Assembly (NCBI RefSeq): GCF_001691415.1
Contig: NZ_LRRR01000014.1
Span: forward strand, 42,039-106,038
Direction of reading: 5' to 3'
Origin: Pararhodobacter sp. CCB-MM2
Lineage (GTDB): Bacteria; Pseudomonadota; Alphaproteobacteria; Rhodobacterales; Rhodobacteraceae
DNA length: 64,000 bases
Part shown: piece by piece, positions 54,789 through 63,918 of the stretch
Layout: every line of letters begins with the position of its first letter
How positions within the stretch are numbered: position 1 is the stretch's first letter
The notes under the pieces: model-generated
The model's database searches: none
Told to the model about the DNA's origin: nothing
Seen by the model: the letters and a program-made list of their open reading frames with translations, nothing else
Position numbers and translations under genes: made by a program

Positions 54789-55074
54789 GGGCGCTCTCCC
54801 CTGTTGGGCTGCGGAACTGGCCGCAAGCGGGCCGTATAGGGCCGGTGATGGATCACGGCGCGGCATAATCCTTGGCTGCAAGCGGCACAATGATGCAAAA
54901 ACCGACATGCAGCCCGGCCTGCGCAAATCCGCCGCATCCGCGACCGTCCTACCCTGCGATTTCGGGCCGGGGCGGCGCCCTCATGATGCCCTTTGTCGCG
55001 CCCTTGTGCACGCGGTTTGGCTTTTTTCTCGACCGGTGAAGCGATAAGGGAAAGGTTGCGAAACAGGAGTTGGC

Positions 55075-56319
55075 ATGTCGATCTGGTTGTTTCTCGTCCC
55101 GGCGCTGGCGCTGTCGGCGATCGTCGTGGCGCTGTCGGTTCTGGGCCTGCGGCGCGGCGCGCGGATCGAAGCGGCCGAACCGGGCCAGCGTCGCGAGATG
55201 CGCATCTACCGTGACCAGCTCAAGGAAATCGAACGCGACCGCGCCCGTGGCCTCATCGCGCCCGAGGAAGCCGAACGCCTGCGCGCCGAAACCGCGCGCC
55301 GCCTGCTGGACGCCGACAAGCGCACCGAGGCCGAGGTCCACGAATCGCCCGCCTCGATGCGCCTGCTCGCCATGATCCTGGTGCTGGCCGTGCCCCTAGG
55401 CGCCGCGGCGCTGTACTGGGTCTGGGGCGCACCGGGCTATCCCGACCTGCCCCTCACCGCACGCTACGCCGCCGCCGAGACCCTGCGCGCGCAACGCCCG
55501 GATCAGGCCACCCTTGAGGCGCAGTGGCAGGCCAGCCCCGACCACCCCGAGGCCCCGCAGGTCGAGCAGCAGTATCTGGACCTGATGGCCCAGCTGCGGC
55601 GCGCGCTGGAGGACCGGCCGAACGACCCGCGCGGCCTGCGCCTGCTGGCGGTGAACGAGGGCAACATCGGCAATTTCGCCGCCTCCGCCGACGCCTGGAT
55701 CCGCCTGATCGACGTGCAGGGCGAGGACACGCCCGTCACCGACATGGTCGCGCTGGCCGAGGCGATGATCTCGGCCACCGGCGGCGGCGTCTCGCCCGAG
55801 GCCGAGGTGGTGCTGCAACAGATCCTGCAGCGTGAGCCGCGCAACGAATTCGCCCGCTTCGCCCTTGGCCTGAGCTTCCTGCAGACGGGCCGCGAGGACC
55901 TCGCCTTCCGCCTCTGGCGCGGGCTGGTCGAGGACGGCGCCCCCGACGCCCCATGGATGGAGCAGGTGCGCGCCACCATGCCCGAACTCGCCCGCATCGC
56001 CGGCGTCCGCTACACCCTGCCCCCGGTATCGGGGGGCGGCCGCGGCCCCTCGGCCGCCGATGTCGAGGCCGCGTCCGAGATGACGGCTGCCGAGCGTCAG
56101 GACATGATCGGCGGGATGGTGGAAGGTCTGGCCTCTCGCCTCGCCAACTCTGGCGGGCCGGCCGAGGATTGGGCGCGCCTGATCGGTGCCCTCGGCGTGC
56201 TGGGCCAACAGGACCGCGCCCGCGCCATCTGGTCCGAAGCGCGGCTGGTCTTTGCCGATGATGCCGATGGGCTGGCACTGATCGACCAAGCCGCCCGTGC
56301 ACAGGGGTTCACCCAATGA
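55075..56319 (+). CDS. ccmI: cytochrome c biogenesis protein CcmI
   Basis: 414 residues, two N-terminal membrane helices (about 3-24 and 95-118) around a cytoplasmic leucine-zipper-like loop ([40 protein letters not shown]), then a periplasmic TPR-rich domain. It chaperones apocytochrome c to the haem ligation machinery. The ATG is preceded by CAGGAG. The stop overlaps ruvX by 4 nt. Other ccm genes are elsewhere. Confidence 0.94.
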   Translation: MSIWLFLVPALALSAIVVALSVLGLRRGARIEAAEPGQRREMRIYRDQLKEIERDRARGLIAPEEAERLRAETARRLLDADKRTEAEVHESPASMRLLAMILVLAVPLGAAALYWVWGAPGYPDLPLTARYAAAETLRAQRPDQATLEAQWQASPDHPEAPQVEQQYLDLMAQLRRALEDRPNDPRGLRLLAVNEGNIGNFAASADAWIRLIDVQGEDTPVTDMVALAEAMISATGGGVSPEAEVVLQQILQREPRNEFARFALGLSFLQTGREDLAFRLWRGLVEDGAPDAPWMEQVRATMPELARIAGVRYTLPPVSGGGRGPSAADVEAASEMTAAERQDMIGGMVEGLASRLANSGGPAEDWARLIGALGVLGQQDRARAIWSEARLVFADDADGLALIDQAARAQGFTQ

Positions 56320-56789
56320 GCGTCCATGACGAGACCGAGGCTTTCGTAGCCGCCCTGCCCCCGAACGGCGCGCTGGCCGCGCTGGATTTGGGCACGAAAA
56401 CCATCGGCGTGGCCCTGTCGGACCTGCGCCGCAGCGTCGCCACCCCCCTGGAAACGGTGAAGCGGAAGAAATTCACCCTCGATGCCGCGCGCCTCTTGGA
56501 AATCGCCAAGGCGCGTCAGGTCAGCGGCTTCATCCTGGGCCTGCCCCTGAACATGGACGGGACCGAAGGCCCCCGCTGCCAGTCGACCCGGGCCTTCGCA
56601 CGGAACCTGTCGGCGCTGACCGAGCTGCCGATCGGCTATTGGGACGAGCGCCTGTCGACGGTGGCGGCCGAGCGCGCGCTTCTGGCCTTCGACACCTCGC
56701 GTGCGAAACGGGCCGAGGTGATCGACCATGTCGCCGCAGGCTTCATCCTGCAGGGTTTTCTGGACAGATTGGCAGCAATGCGTCGCTGA
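56316..56789 (+). CDS. ruvX: Holliday junction resolvase-like protein RuvX/YqgF
   Basis: 157 residues, RNase H-like fold: [15 protein letters not shown] (metal Asp), [17 protein letters not shown], and [15 protein letters not shown], with the third catalytic Asp in [17 protein letters not shown]. It processes the 5' end of pre-16S rRNA in bacteria and may resolve junctions. ATGA overlap with ccmI. Confidence 0.95.
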   Translation: MSVHDETEAFVAALPPNGALAALDLGTKTIGVALSDLRRSVATPLETVKRKKFTLDAARLLEIAKARQVSGFILGLPLNMDGTEGPRCQSTRAFARNLSALTELPIGYWDERLSTVAAERALLAFDTSRAKRAEVIDHVAAGFILQGFLDRLAAMRR

Positions 56790-56862
56790 CAGGCTGGCAA
56801 CGGGGGTGTGCGTGGCTATGTTGGCCGCAGGAACCTCCAGCTGAATACGCGGTTTTCCCTCG

Positions 56863-57108
56863 ATGAACGACCTGACTGCCAATGCCCTGTGGAAACGTGA
56901 CGAGGTGGACAGCCCCTGCGTGAAGATCTGCGTGATCCATCCGCGTGAGGGCCTCTGCGCCGGATGCTACCGCACGCTGGAGGAAATCGCCCAATGGTCG
57001 ACCATGGGCGGCGACGCCCGGCGTGAGGTTCTGTCGCAGTTGCCATCGCGGATGGGCCGCCTGAAGAAACGCCGCGGCGGTCGCGAGGGGCGGCTGAACG
57101 AAGGGTGA
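56863..57108 (+). CDS. DUF1289 domain protein
   Basis: 81 residues. The DUF1289 signature SPCVKICVIHPREGLCAGCYRTLEEIAQW contains four to five cysteines (PCVxxC ... CxGCxR), likely a metal or Fe-S site. The C-terminal tail is basic (LKKRRGGREGR). Function unknown in spite of wide conservation. It follows ruvX with a 73-nt gap. Confidence 0.92.
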   Translation: MNDLTANALWKRDEVDSPCVKICVIHPREGLCAGCYRTLEEIAQWSTMGGDARREVLSQLPSRMGRLKKRRGGREGRLNEG

Positions 57109-57436
57109 GGGGTTTCGTCCTCGCCCGGCATGGCTGCGCCATGCAGGTCTTGGGCGACCGGAAAGGCCAAGGGGGCCTCGCTTCGCTCGGCCAGGGGGCT
57201 CTGCCCCCCGCCTTCGGCTCCCCCCGGGATATTTTTCAGAACGAAGATGAAAAGGGGTGCGGCGCGGCTGTTTCACTCTGCTCCAAATACTCGAAGGTAC
57301 GCGGGGCAGAGATAATTGCCCGCGTCTTCGCTCTGCGCAAATACGCGAACACCTTCGTCGCATTCGCCGCCTCTCGAGGTCGCCGCGGGCGGCCGAAGCG
57401 CGCGGGGTGGGTGGGCGGGAGCAAGCTTCGGCCGCC
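57109..57436 (+). repeat. 328-bp gene-free stretch made of dispersed repeats
   Basis: No gene. In order: a hairpin GCATGGCTGCGCCATGC (57128-57144), GGGGGCTCTGCCCCCC with GCCTTCGGC (57194-57218, second copy of the 45.5-kb element), a GGGATATTTTTC box and AGAACGAAGATGAAA end (57226-57252), CCAAATACTC (57283-57292), and finally CGGGCGGCC...GCGCGGGGTGGGTGGGCG (57386-57417). The last two boxes recur at the right edge of the window. Confidence 0.7.
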
Positions 57437-58102
57437 TTACCCATCAATCGGCTCGATGAGTTCCGGGCCTTCGGCGCGGTTGGAATTCACCGTTGTCCCG
57501 ACCCGCGCGAAGGACAAGGCCCCCTCGCCCGGTGCGTCCATGAGGCGGGCGGCGCCATGGCCCTCTTCTCCCAGCCAGAGCGCCCATTCCTCGGGCTCCA
57601 GCACCACGGGCACACGTTCGTGTAACCGCGCCATCTCGGGCCCAGCCTCGGCCGTGACGATGGCGCACGAGGCGACGCGCGCGCCTTCAGGTCCCTGCCA
57701 GCTTTGCCAGACGCCTGCAAAGACCATGGGCTCGGCATCTGACCGGGTGATGTACCACGGCAGGCGCGTCTCGCCCTCCTTGGTCCATTCGTAGAACCCC
57801 GACGCCGGGATCAGGCAGCGCCTCTTGCGGGCGGCCTCCTTGAAGGACGGCTTCTCGGCAATCGTTTCCGAGCGCGCGTTGAACAGCAGCGGGCCGTCGG
57901 TCGGCGTCTTGTACCAGCGCGGGATGAAACCCCAACGCATCGGGCCGTAGCGCCGCTGCCCTTCGGCAGAGATGACCACCGAAATCGGCTGGGTCGGGCA
58001 GACATTATAGCGTGGCACCGGGGGCAGGTCATTGGCCGGCGCGGCGTCGAACAGCCGAGTCATCGCATCGTCAGGCAAGGTGATGGCAAAGCGTCCGCAC
58101 AT
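57437..58102 (-). CDS. SOS response-associated peptidase (SRAP/YedK) protein
   Basis: 221 residues. Invariant SRAP residues are visible: MCGRF with the catalytic Cys 2, PRYNVCPTQ (Asn), SGFYEW (Glu), and LHERVPVVL (His). YedK/HMCES proteins crosslink to abasic sites in single-stranded DNA through Cys 2 and shield them. Despite the name, no SOS box is visible in the 62 bases upstream. Confidence 0.94.
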   Translation of the reverse strand: MCGRFAITLPDDAMTRLFDAAPANDLPPVPRYNVCPTQPISVVISAEGQRRYGPMRWGFIPRWYKTPTDGPLLFNARSETIAEKPSFKEAARKRRCLIPASGFYEWTKEGETRLPWYITRSDAEPMVFAGVWQSWQGPEGARVASCAIVTAEAGPEMARLHERVPVVLEPEEWALWLGEEGHGAARLMDAPGEGALSFARVGTTVNSNRAEGPELIEPIDG

Positions 58103-58164
58103 CGCCTGAGAGGGCCATGCGGGCCGCGCCGGGTCAAGCCCGCGCGGCCTCGCTCAGTTGAAAG

Positions 58165-59217
58165 TTAGCCTGCCACGCAGTCGCTGATCGCTGTTGCCAG
58201 CCCGCGCATCAGCACGCGGTAAAGGTCGGCGCCCGGCTCCAGTGTCACGCCTGCGGGGTCGAGCGGCGCACCAAGACGCAGCGGCGTGCCCTCGATCACC
58301 ACTTGGGCGAAATCGTCGGGGTGGTTCGCCTCGGGGAACAGGCAGACGGCTCCGCCCTCGGCCAGATCGGCGCGCAGAGCGGACAGTCGGGCCGCCCCCG
58401 GTGCAGCGGCATCCCCGCCGCTGATCGTGGCGACGACGTTCAGGCCGAAGCTCTCGGCGAAATAGCCGTAGGCGTCGTGGAACATCACCAGCCCCGCATC
58501 GCCGACCGGCGCCAGCGTCGCGGCCAGTTCTGCCTGCAGCGACAGGGTCTCGTTCGCCGCAGCCTCGGCGTTGGCGGCATAGGTGGTCGCGTTCTCAGGA
58601 TCCAGCGCCGACAGCGACGCCGCGATGCTGCGCAGCCAAATCACCGCATTGCCGGGATCGAGCCAGAGATGCGGGTCGAGGCCCTCGTGATGATGGGCGT
58701 GCTCCTCGTGGCCTGCATGGTCATCGTGATCGCCGTGCTCGGCATGATCCTCGTGGTGGCCATGGTCGTCATGGTCATGGTCATGATCGTGGTCATGATC
58801 GTGGTCGTGGCCCTCATGGTCATGATGATCCTCATGCTCGGCGTCATGGTCATGATCCCCATGGTCGTCATGATCCTCACCTTCTTCGCCGTAGCTGCGC
58901 AAGTGCAGGCCGTCGATCGAGGTGAGGGTCAACACCGTGCCTGCGGCCAGCGTCTCGACCGGTTCGGCCAGCCAGGGGGTCAGCGCCTCGCCGGTCCAGA
59001 CCACCAGATCGGCCCCGGCCAGCGCCCGCGCCTGCGAGGGGCGGAGCTGCACATGATGCGGGTCGGCGCCGGCGTCGAGCAGAGGATCGGGCGAACCCAG
59101 ATCCCCCATGACCTGCGCGACCAGCGACTGCGTCACCGGCGTATCCGTGACCACGCGCGGCACCTCGGCAAAGGCCGGGACGGTCAACAGGGGAAGGACG
59201 AGGAAGGAACGCAGCAT
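58165..59217 (-). CDS. znuA: zinc ABC transporter substrate-binding protein with very long His-rich loop
   Basis: 350 residues. Signal peptide (about 1-17, ending PAFA). Cluster A-I periplasmic zinc receptor: metal His in ADPHHVQLRPS (about 54), DPHLWLDPGN (His about 183) and FHDAYGYFAESFGL. Residues 115-177 form an uncommonly long charged loop with 27 histidines interleaved with Asp and Glu. Divergent from zur-znuC-znuB, with a Zur operator between. Two Cys (near 293 and 347) may form the usual structural disulfide. Confidence 0.95.
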   Translation of the reverse strand: MLRSFLVLPLLTVPAFAEVPRVVTDTPVTQSLVAQVMGDLGSPDPLLDAGADPHHVQLRPSQARALAGADLVVWTGEALTPWLAEPVETLAAGTVLTLTSIDGLHLRSYGEEGEDHDDHGDHDHDAEHEDHHDHEGHDHDHDHDHDHDHDDHGHHEDHAEHGDHDDHAGHEEHAHHHEGLDPHLWLDPGNAVIWLRSIAASLSALDPENATTYAANAEAAANETLSLQAELAATLAPVGDAGLVMFHDAYGYFAESFGLNVVATISGGDAAAPGAARLSALRADLAEGGAVCLFPEANHPDDFAQVVIEGTPLRLGAPLDPAGVTLEPGADLYRVLMRGLATAISDCVAG

Positions 59218-59222
59218 GGGTC

Positions 59223-59250
59223 TTGGCTCTGCCGTTGGGAATGTTATACT
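59223..59250 (+). promoter_or_regulatory. promoter of zur-znuC-znuB
   Basis: TTGGCT, 16-nt spacer, TATACT; the predicted start (about 59257) falls inside the Zur operator, so bound Zur would block it. Confidence 0.5.
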
Positions 59251-59255
59251 GTCAC

Positions 59256-59272
59256 TTGTTATGATATAACAA
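59256..59272. promoter_or_regulatory. Zur operator between znuA and zur
   Basis: TTGTTAT-GAT-ATAACAA, a palindrome with two perfect 7-bp arms, in the 77-bp divergent intergenic region. It fits the alphaproteobacterial Zur box pattern (GTTAT...ATAAC). A partial second half-site ATGTTATA lies at 59241-59248. Confidence 0.85.
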
Positions 59273-59294
59273 AACGAACCGCAAGGCCCCCTCG

Positions 59295-59789
59295 ATGCCC
59301 GTCCCCTCCCCTGCCCCCGCTTTCGAGCCGCACGACCATCATCATTGCGTGTCGCAGGCCCTCGCCGGTGCCGACGCGCTTGTCCGCGCGCGCGGCTTGC
59401 GGCTGACCCCGGTGCGGCGGCGCACGCTGGAAATCCTGCTGGAGCGCCATGGGGCGATGGGCGCCTATGACGTGCTGCAACGCCTGTCCGAAGACGGCTT
59501 CGGCCATCAGCCGCCGGTCGCCTATCGGGCCCTCGATTTCCTTGTGGAAAATGGGCTGGCGCATCGCATCCAGCGCCTTAACGCCTTCGCGGCCTGCGCC
59601 CATCCCGGCGAGGCGCATCATGCCGCCTTCCTGATCTGCCGGGGCTGCAACGCCGTGGCCGAGATCCCCGCCGATCCTGTGCGCGACGTGCTGGAACAGG
59701 GGGCCGGAGCGCTGGGTTTCACCGTCGAGCGCGCGAATATCGAGGCACTCGGCCTGTGCGGCGCCTGTCGGGACGGAGACGAGGCATGA
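59295..59789 (+). CDS. zur: zinc uptake regulator (Fur family)
   Basis: 164 residues. N-terminal His-rich segment (HDHHHC, about 13-18), winged helix (LTPVRRRTLEILLERHGAMGAYDVLQRLSEDGF...PPVAYRALDFLVENGLAHRI) and a dimerisation domain with the structural zinc pairs CRGC and CGAC. With zinc bound it represses znuA and its own operon through the operator just upstream. The stop overlaps the znuC start by 4 nt. Confidence 0.95.
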   Translation: MPVPSPAPAFEPHDHHHCVSQALAGADALVRARGLRLTPVRRRTLEILLERHGAMGAYDVLQRLSEDGFGHQPPVAYRALDFLVENGLAHRIQRLNAFAACAHPGEAHHAAFLICRGCNAVAEIPADPVRDVLEQGAGALGFTVERANIEALGLCGACRDGDEA

Positions 59790-60547
59790 GCGCGCTGATC
59801 GAGGCCAAGGGCCTCTCGGTCGCCTATGGCCCGGCCGCGCCGGTGCTGAACCATGTGAATTTCACGCTGCACCCCGGCGAGATCGTCACCATCGTCGGCC
59901 CCAATGGCTCGGGCAAGTCGACGCTGGTGCGGGCGCTTCTGGGCATGGTTCCGGCGCAGCAGGGCAATGTCAGCCGGGCGCGGGGGCTCCGCGTCGGCTA
60001 TGTGCCGCAGAAGCTGCATCTGGACCCGAACCTGCCACTGTCGGTCGCGCGCTTCCTGCGGCTGAACCGCAAACTCTCGGGCGATGAGATCGCGCATTTG
60101 CTGTCGCGTACCGGCGCTTCGGGGCTGGAGAAGCGCGAGATGGCCACGCTGTCGGGCGGGCAATTGCAGCGGGTGATGCTGGCCCGTGCGCTGGCGGGCG
60201 ATCCGCAACTTCTGGTGCTGGATGAGCCGACGCAGGGCCTCGACCAGCCGGGCACCGCCGCCTTCTACCGCCTGATCGAGGCCGTCCGGCAAGAGATCAA
60301 CTGCGCTGTCCTCAGCGTCAGCCACGACCTGCATGTGGTGATGAGTGCCTCGGACCGCGTGGTCTGCCTCAATGGCCATGTCTGCTGCGAGGGTACGCCC
60401 TCCGTCGTGTCGAACGCGCCGGAGTATCGCGCGCTGTTCGGCATGGGAACGCAAGGCGCATTGGCGCTGTATCAGCATCATCATGACCACGGGACCGATC
60501 ATCCCGACCACCCCCACGACCACGAGACCTGCAGCCATGATCATTGA
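59786..60547 (+). CDS. znuC: zinc ABC transporter ATP-binding protein
   Basis: 253 residues. Walker A GPNGSGKST, Q loop, signature LSGGQLQRVMLARAL, Walker B LLVLDEPTQG and switch His in VSHDLHVV. The C-terminal 25 residues are His-rich (YQHHHDHGTDHPDHPHDHE...HDH), beyond the usual end of the ATPase. The last codons overlap the znuB start by 11 nt. Confidence 0.96.
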   Translation: MSALIEAKGLSVAYGPAAPVLNHVNFTLHPGEIVTIVGPNGSGKSTLVRALLGMVPAQQGNVSRARGLRVGYVPQKLHLDPNLPLSVARFLRLNRKLSGDEIAHLLSRTGASGLEKREMATLSGGQLQRVMLARALAGDPQLLVLDEPTQGLDQPGTAAFYRLIEAVRQEINCAVLSVSHDLHVVMSASDRVVCLNGHVCCEGTPSVVSNAPEYRALFGMGTQGALALYQHHHDHGTDHPDHPHDHETCSHDH

Positions 60548-61340
60548 CGCCTTTGTCTTGCGCGCGCTGGCAGCCGGCCTGATGGCGGCTCTGGCGGCGG
60601 CCCCGTTGGGCTGCTTCGTGGTCTGGCGCCGGATGGCCTATTTCGGCGATGCCACGGCGCATGCGGCCATTCTGGGTGTGGCCTTGGCGCTGGGGTTCGA
60701 CGTGTCGATCTTCGTCGGCACCTTGGCCACTGCCTTTGCCATGGCGCTGTTCGTCAGCGCCTTGGCCGGGCGCGGTTGGGCGATGGACACGACGCTGGGT
60801 GTGCTGGCCCATTCCGCCTTGGCGCTGGGGTTGGTGGCGGCATCCTTCCTGTCCGGCGTCCGCGTGGACCTGACCGCCTTCCTGTTCGGCGACATCCTGA
60901 CGGTGCGGGGATCCGAGCTGTGGGGCATGGCGGCGGGCACCTTGGGCGTGCTGGCGCTGATGGCCTGGCGCTGGGAGGCCCTGCTCACCGCCACGATCAG
61001 CGAGGATCTGGCCCTGTCGCTGGGCCTGAAGCCCGAGCGTGAGCGCCTGATCCTGACGCTGGCCTTGGCGCTGGCCGTCGCCGTGTCGCTGAAAGTGGTG
61101 GGGGCGTTGCTGATCGGCGCCTTGTTGGTGGTGCCGCCAGCGACCGCGCGCGTCTTCGCCAAGGCGCCCGAGGGCATGGCGCTGGGGGCCGTGATCGTCG
61201 CCGCTCTGGCGGTGGTGATGGGGCTGGGCGCCTCGCTCAACTGGGACACGCCAGCGGGTCCGTCGATCGTCGTGGCCGCGGCGGGGTTGTTCGTGGCGGC
61301 CCTGGCGGCGGGTGCCTTGCGCGGCGGCCGTCAGCGGTAA
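60537..61340 (+). CDS. znuB: zinc ABC transporter permease
   Basis: 267 residues from the ATG at 60537, which lies inside the znuC reading frame; the frame upstream is open but antisense-like. About eight hydrophobic helices. The ABC-3 family pattern is visible in GDATAHAAILGVALALGFD, TLGVLAHSALALGLV and KVVGALLIGALLVVPPATAR. With ZnuA and ZnuC it imports Zn2+. There is no terminator with a T-run in the 166 nt up to the convergent glmM. Confidence 0.95.
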   Translation: MIIDAFVLRALAAGLMAALAAAPLGCFVVWRRMAYFGDATAHAAILGVALALGFDVSIFVGTLATAFAMALFVSALAGRGWAMDTTLGVLAHSALALGLVAASFLSGVRVDLTAFLFGDILTVRGSELWGMAAGTLGVLALMAWRWEALLTATISEDLALSLGLKPERERLILTLALALAVAVSLKVVGALLIGALLVVPPATARVFAKAPEGMALGAVIVAALAVVMGLGASLNWDTPAGPSIVVAAAGLFVAALAAGALRGGRQR

Positions 61341-61506
61341 GGCTTGGGTGGCGGACAGGCGCTTGTCGTCACTGTTCCGGGCAGGCGCTTCTGCGCCGAC
61401 GGCCCTCAGTTCAGCCGAAGCCCGACACGGCACCATAAAGCACCGGCATCGCAACGCCAGAAGCGCCCACCCGCGGTCGGGCACCGGCCTGCCGTTGCGC
61501 AGGCCT

Positions 61507-62850
61507 TTACAGCGCCGCTTCGATTTCGCGCACGAGGCCTGCCACGATCTCATCCAGCAGCGCCGGGTCTTCGCATTCCGCCATCACCCGGACCAAGGGC
61601 TCGGTCCCCGATTTCCGGATGAGCAAGCGCCCGCGCCCGGTCAGCCGTGCCTCGGCATCCCGGATCGCCGCCTTGACGGGATCGGCCTCCATCGGCGCTT
61701 GGCCCGCCCCGTAACGCACGTTCTGCAGCTTCTGCGGCACCGGCTCGAACTGCCGGATCAGCGCGGAGGCCGGCTTGCCCGTCTCCGCCATCGCCAGCAG
61801 GAACTGCAAACCCGCGATCAGACCGTCGCCCGTGGTCGCATAATCGGTCATGACGATATGCCCGGATTGCTCCCCGCCGAGGTTCAGCCCGCGCTGGCGC
61901 ATCTTCTCGACCACGTAGCGGTCCCCCACCGCCGTGCGCTCCAGGGTCAGGCCCTGCCCCTGCAGGAAGCGCTCCAGCCCGAGGTTCGACATCACCGTTG
62001 CGACCAAGGTGCCGTCGTTCAGACGCTCCTCCGCAGCCCAACGGCTGGCAAACAGCGCCATGATCTGGTCGCCATCGGCCACCTGACCATGCTCATCAAG
62101 GATGATCACCCGGTCCGCATCGCCATCGAGGCAGATGCCGATATCCGCCCCATGCGCCACAACTGTCTCGGCCGCGGTCTTCGGATGGGTCGAGCCGACC
62201 CCCTGGTTGATGTTGGTGCCATTGGGGCTGACCCCGACCGGGATCACCTCGGCGCCCAGTTCCCACAACACCTCGGGCGCGGCCTTGTAGGCGGCCCCGT
62301 TCGCGCAATCGATCACCACCTTCAGCCCGCGCAGGCTGGCACCCCGGGGCAAGGTGGTCTTGGCGTATTCGACATAGCGGCCCAGACCGTCATCGATCCG
62401 CTTCGCCCGGCCGATCTCCAACGGCGCCGCCAGCTGGCACTCACCGGCGAGAATCGCTTCGATCTCGGCCTCGGCCTCGTCGGACAGCTTGAAGCCATCA
62501 GGCCCGAAGAACTTGATGCCATTGTCCGTCGCCGGGTTGTGGCTGGCCGAGATCATGATCCCCACATCCGCCCGCATCGAGCGCGTCAGGAACCCGACCG
62601 CCGGCGTCGGCACCGGCCCCAGCAGAAGCACGTTCATGCCGGTCGAGGTCAGCCCCGCCGTCAGCGCGTTCTCCAGCATGTAGCACGACAGCCGCGTGTC
62701 CTTGCCAATCACCACGCGGTGACCGTTGAGGCCGTCCTGCCGGAAATAGCGGCCCGCCGCGGCGCCCAGTTTCAGCGCCATCTCGGCAGTCATCGGCCAG
62801 GTATTGGCCTGCCCGCGCACCCCGTCTGTGCCAAACAGCTTCCGGCTCAT
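61507..62850 (-). CDS. glmM: phosphoglucosamine mutase
   Basis: 447 residues, full length. It interconverts glucosamine-6-phosphate and glucosamine-1-phosphate on the way to UDP-GlcNAc, peptidoglycan and lipid A. N-terminal FGTDGVRGQ, phosphoserine loop [17 protein letters not shown] (Ser 103), metal-binding DGDADRVI, sugar-binding GGEQSGHIV and the phosphate-binding [13 protein letters not shown]. Start overlaps the folP stop by 4 nt. Confidence 0.97.
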   Translation of the reverse strand: MSRKLFGTDGVRGQANTWPMTAEMALKLGAAAGRYFRQDGLNGHRVVIGKDTRLSCYMLENALTAGLTSTGMNVLLLGPVPTPAVGFLTRSMRADVGIMISASHNPATDNGIKFFGPDGFKLSDEAEAEIEAILAGECQLAAPLEIGRAKRIDDGLGRYVEYAKTTLPRGASLRGLKVVIDCANGAAYKAAPEVLWELGAEVIPVGVSPNGTNINQGVGSTHPKTAAETVVAHGADIGICLDGDADRVIILDEHGQVADGDQIMALFASRWAAEERLNDGTLVATVMSNLGLERFLQGQGLTLERTAVGDRYVVEKMRQRGLNLGGEQSGHIVMTDYATTGDGLIAGLQFLLAMAETGKPASALIRQFEPVPQKLQNVRYGAGQAPMEADPVKAAIRDAEARLTGRGRLLIRKSGTEPLVRVMAECEDPALLDEIVAGLVREIEAAL

Positions 62851-63818
62851 ACGTCGTCCTCCAAAGTCAGCGCGCGCCAGAGCGCCAGCGCCTGTACCGT
62901 TTCTGCCACGTCATGGACGCGGATGATCTGTGCCCCCTGCGCGGCCGCATGCAGCGCCACGGCCAGCGAGCCGGGCATCCGCGCGGCCGCCTCGTCCACG
63001 CCCGAGAGCGTGCCGATGAACCGCTTGCGCGAGGCGCCCAGCAAGACTGGCGCGCCGAGGCCGTGAAACAAGGCCAAGCCCTTCAGCAGCGTCAGATTGT
63101 GCTGCAGGGTTTTGCCGAAGCCGATGCCGACATCGGTGATGATCTTCTCGGGCGCGATGCCCTGCGCTACCGCATGGTCCATGCGCGCGCCCAGCCAGTC
63201 ATAGACCTCGCGCAGCACGTCGTCATAGCGCGGGTCCGCCTGCATGGTCTGCGGCGTGCCCTGCGCATGCATCAGGCAGATGGGCGCGCCGAATTCGGCG
63301 GTAACCCGCGCCAGATCCGCGTCCCAGGTCAGGGCCGAGACATCGTTGACGATATCCGCCCCGGCCTTCAGCGCCGCCTCGGCAACGCCCGCCTTGCGCG
63401 TATCGATGGAGATGGGCGTGGAGATCCCCTCGGCCCGGATCGCCGCGATCACCGGCGCGGTGCGGGCGGTCTCGTCGACGACGGGCACCTCGGCCGCCCC
63501 GGGCCGCGTGCTCTCGCCACCAATGTCGAGGATATCCGCCCCCGCCTCGACCTGCGTGCGGGCCCGAGCCACAGCCTCGGCGACCGAGCCCAGGGTGCCA
63601 CCATCGCTGAAACTGTCGGGCGTGACATTGACGATCCCCATGACCAAAGGCCGGTCCACAGGCAAGGACGGCAGGATCGGCTTGGGACGGGCCAGCATGG
63701 CGCTATCAGCCGAGGCACCCTCAAACCAGACATGCGCAGAGCCGGCTAACGGCAAGGCACCGTCAGCGCGGGGCCAATCTGTGCGGGCGGTCGGGGCATC
63801 GGCGAAGGGGATTCTCAT
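62847..63818 (-). CDS. folP: dihydropteroate synthase
   Basis: 323 residues; the TIM barrel begins near residue 55, so there is a roughly 50-residue N-terminal extension. It joins p-aminobenzoate to 6-hydroxymethyl-dihydropterin diphosphate; the target of sulfonamides. [59 protein letters not shown] and ASRKRFIG. It is often coupled to glmM in bacteria, as here. Confidence 0.96.
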   Translation of the reverse strand: MRIPFADAPTARTDWPRADGALPLAGSAHVWFEGASADSAMLARPKPILPSLPVDRPLVMGIVNVTPDSFSDGGTLGSVAEAVARARTQVEAGADILDIGGESTRPGAAEVPVVDETARTAPVIAAIRAEGISTPISIDTRKAGVAEAALKAGADIVNDVSALTWDADLARVTAEFGAPICLMHAQGTPQTMQADPRYDDVLREVYDWLGARMDHAVAQGIAPEKIITDVGIGFGKTLQHNLTLLKGLALFHGLGAPVLLGASRKRFIGTLSGVDEAAARMPGSLAVALHAAAQGAQIIRVHDVAETVQALALWRALTLEDDV

Positions 63819-63918
63819 ACCCCCTCAGAATCAGATCGCAGAGCGCTTGGCAAGAAACCGCAAAGCCCGCGCGCGATTGTTACAGCCCAAGCGCGGCTTC
63901 CTGCCTATTCACCTTGTC

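Noticed and set aside
54789..55074. An 86-codon plus-strand frame between soxB and ccmI
   Set aside because: Starts inside the soxB ribosome binding region, poor codon usage and no recognisable sequence; the stretch more likely holds the two divergent promoters.
58641..58880. A minus-strand Met/Thr/Ile-rich frame at the His-rich part of znuA
   Set aside because: A frame-shifted reading of the CAT/GAC repeats coding the His/Asp loop; not a separate gene.
58681..58880. Tandem GAC-CAT repeats as a possible satellite or CRISPR-like array
   Set aside because: They encode the His/Asp loop of ZnuA in frame and are not spaced by unique sequences.
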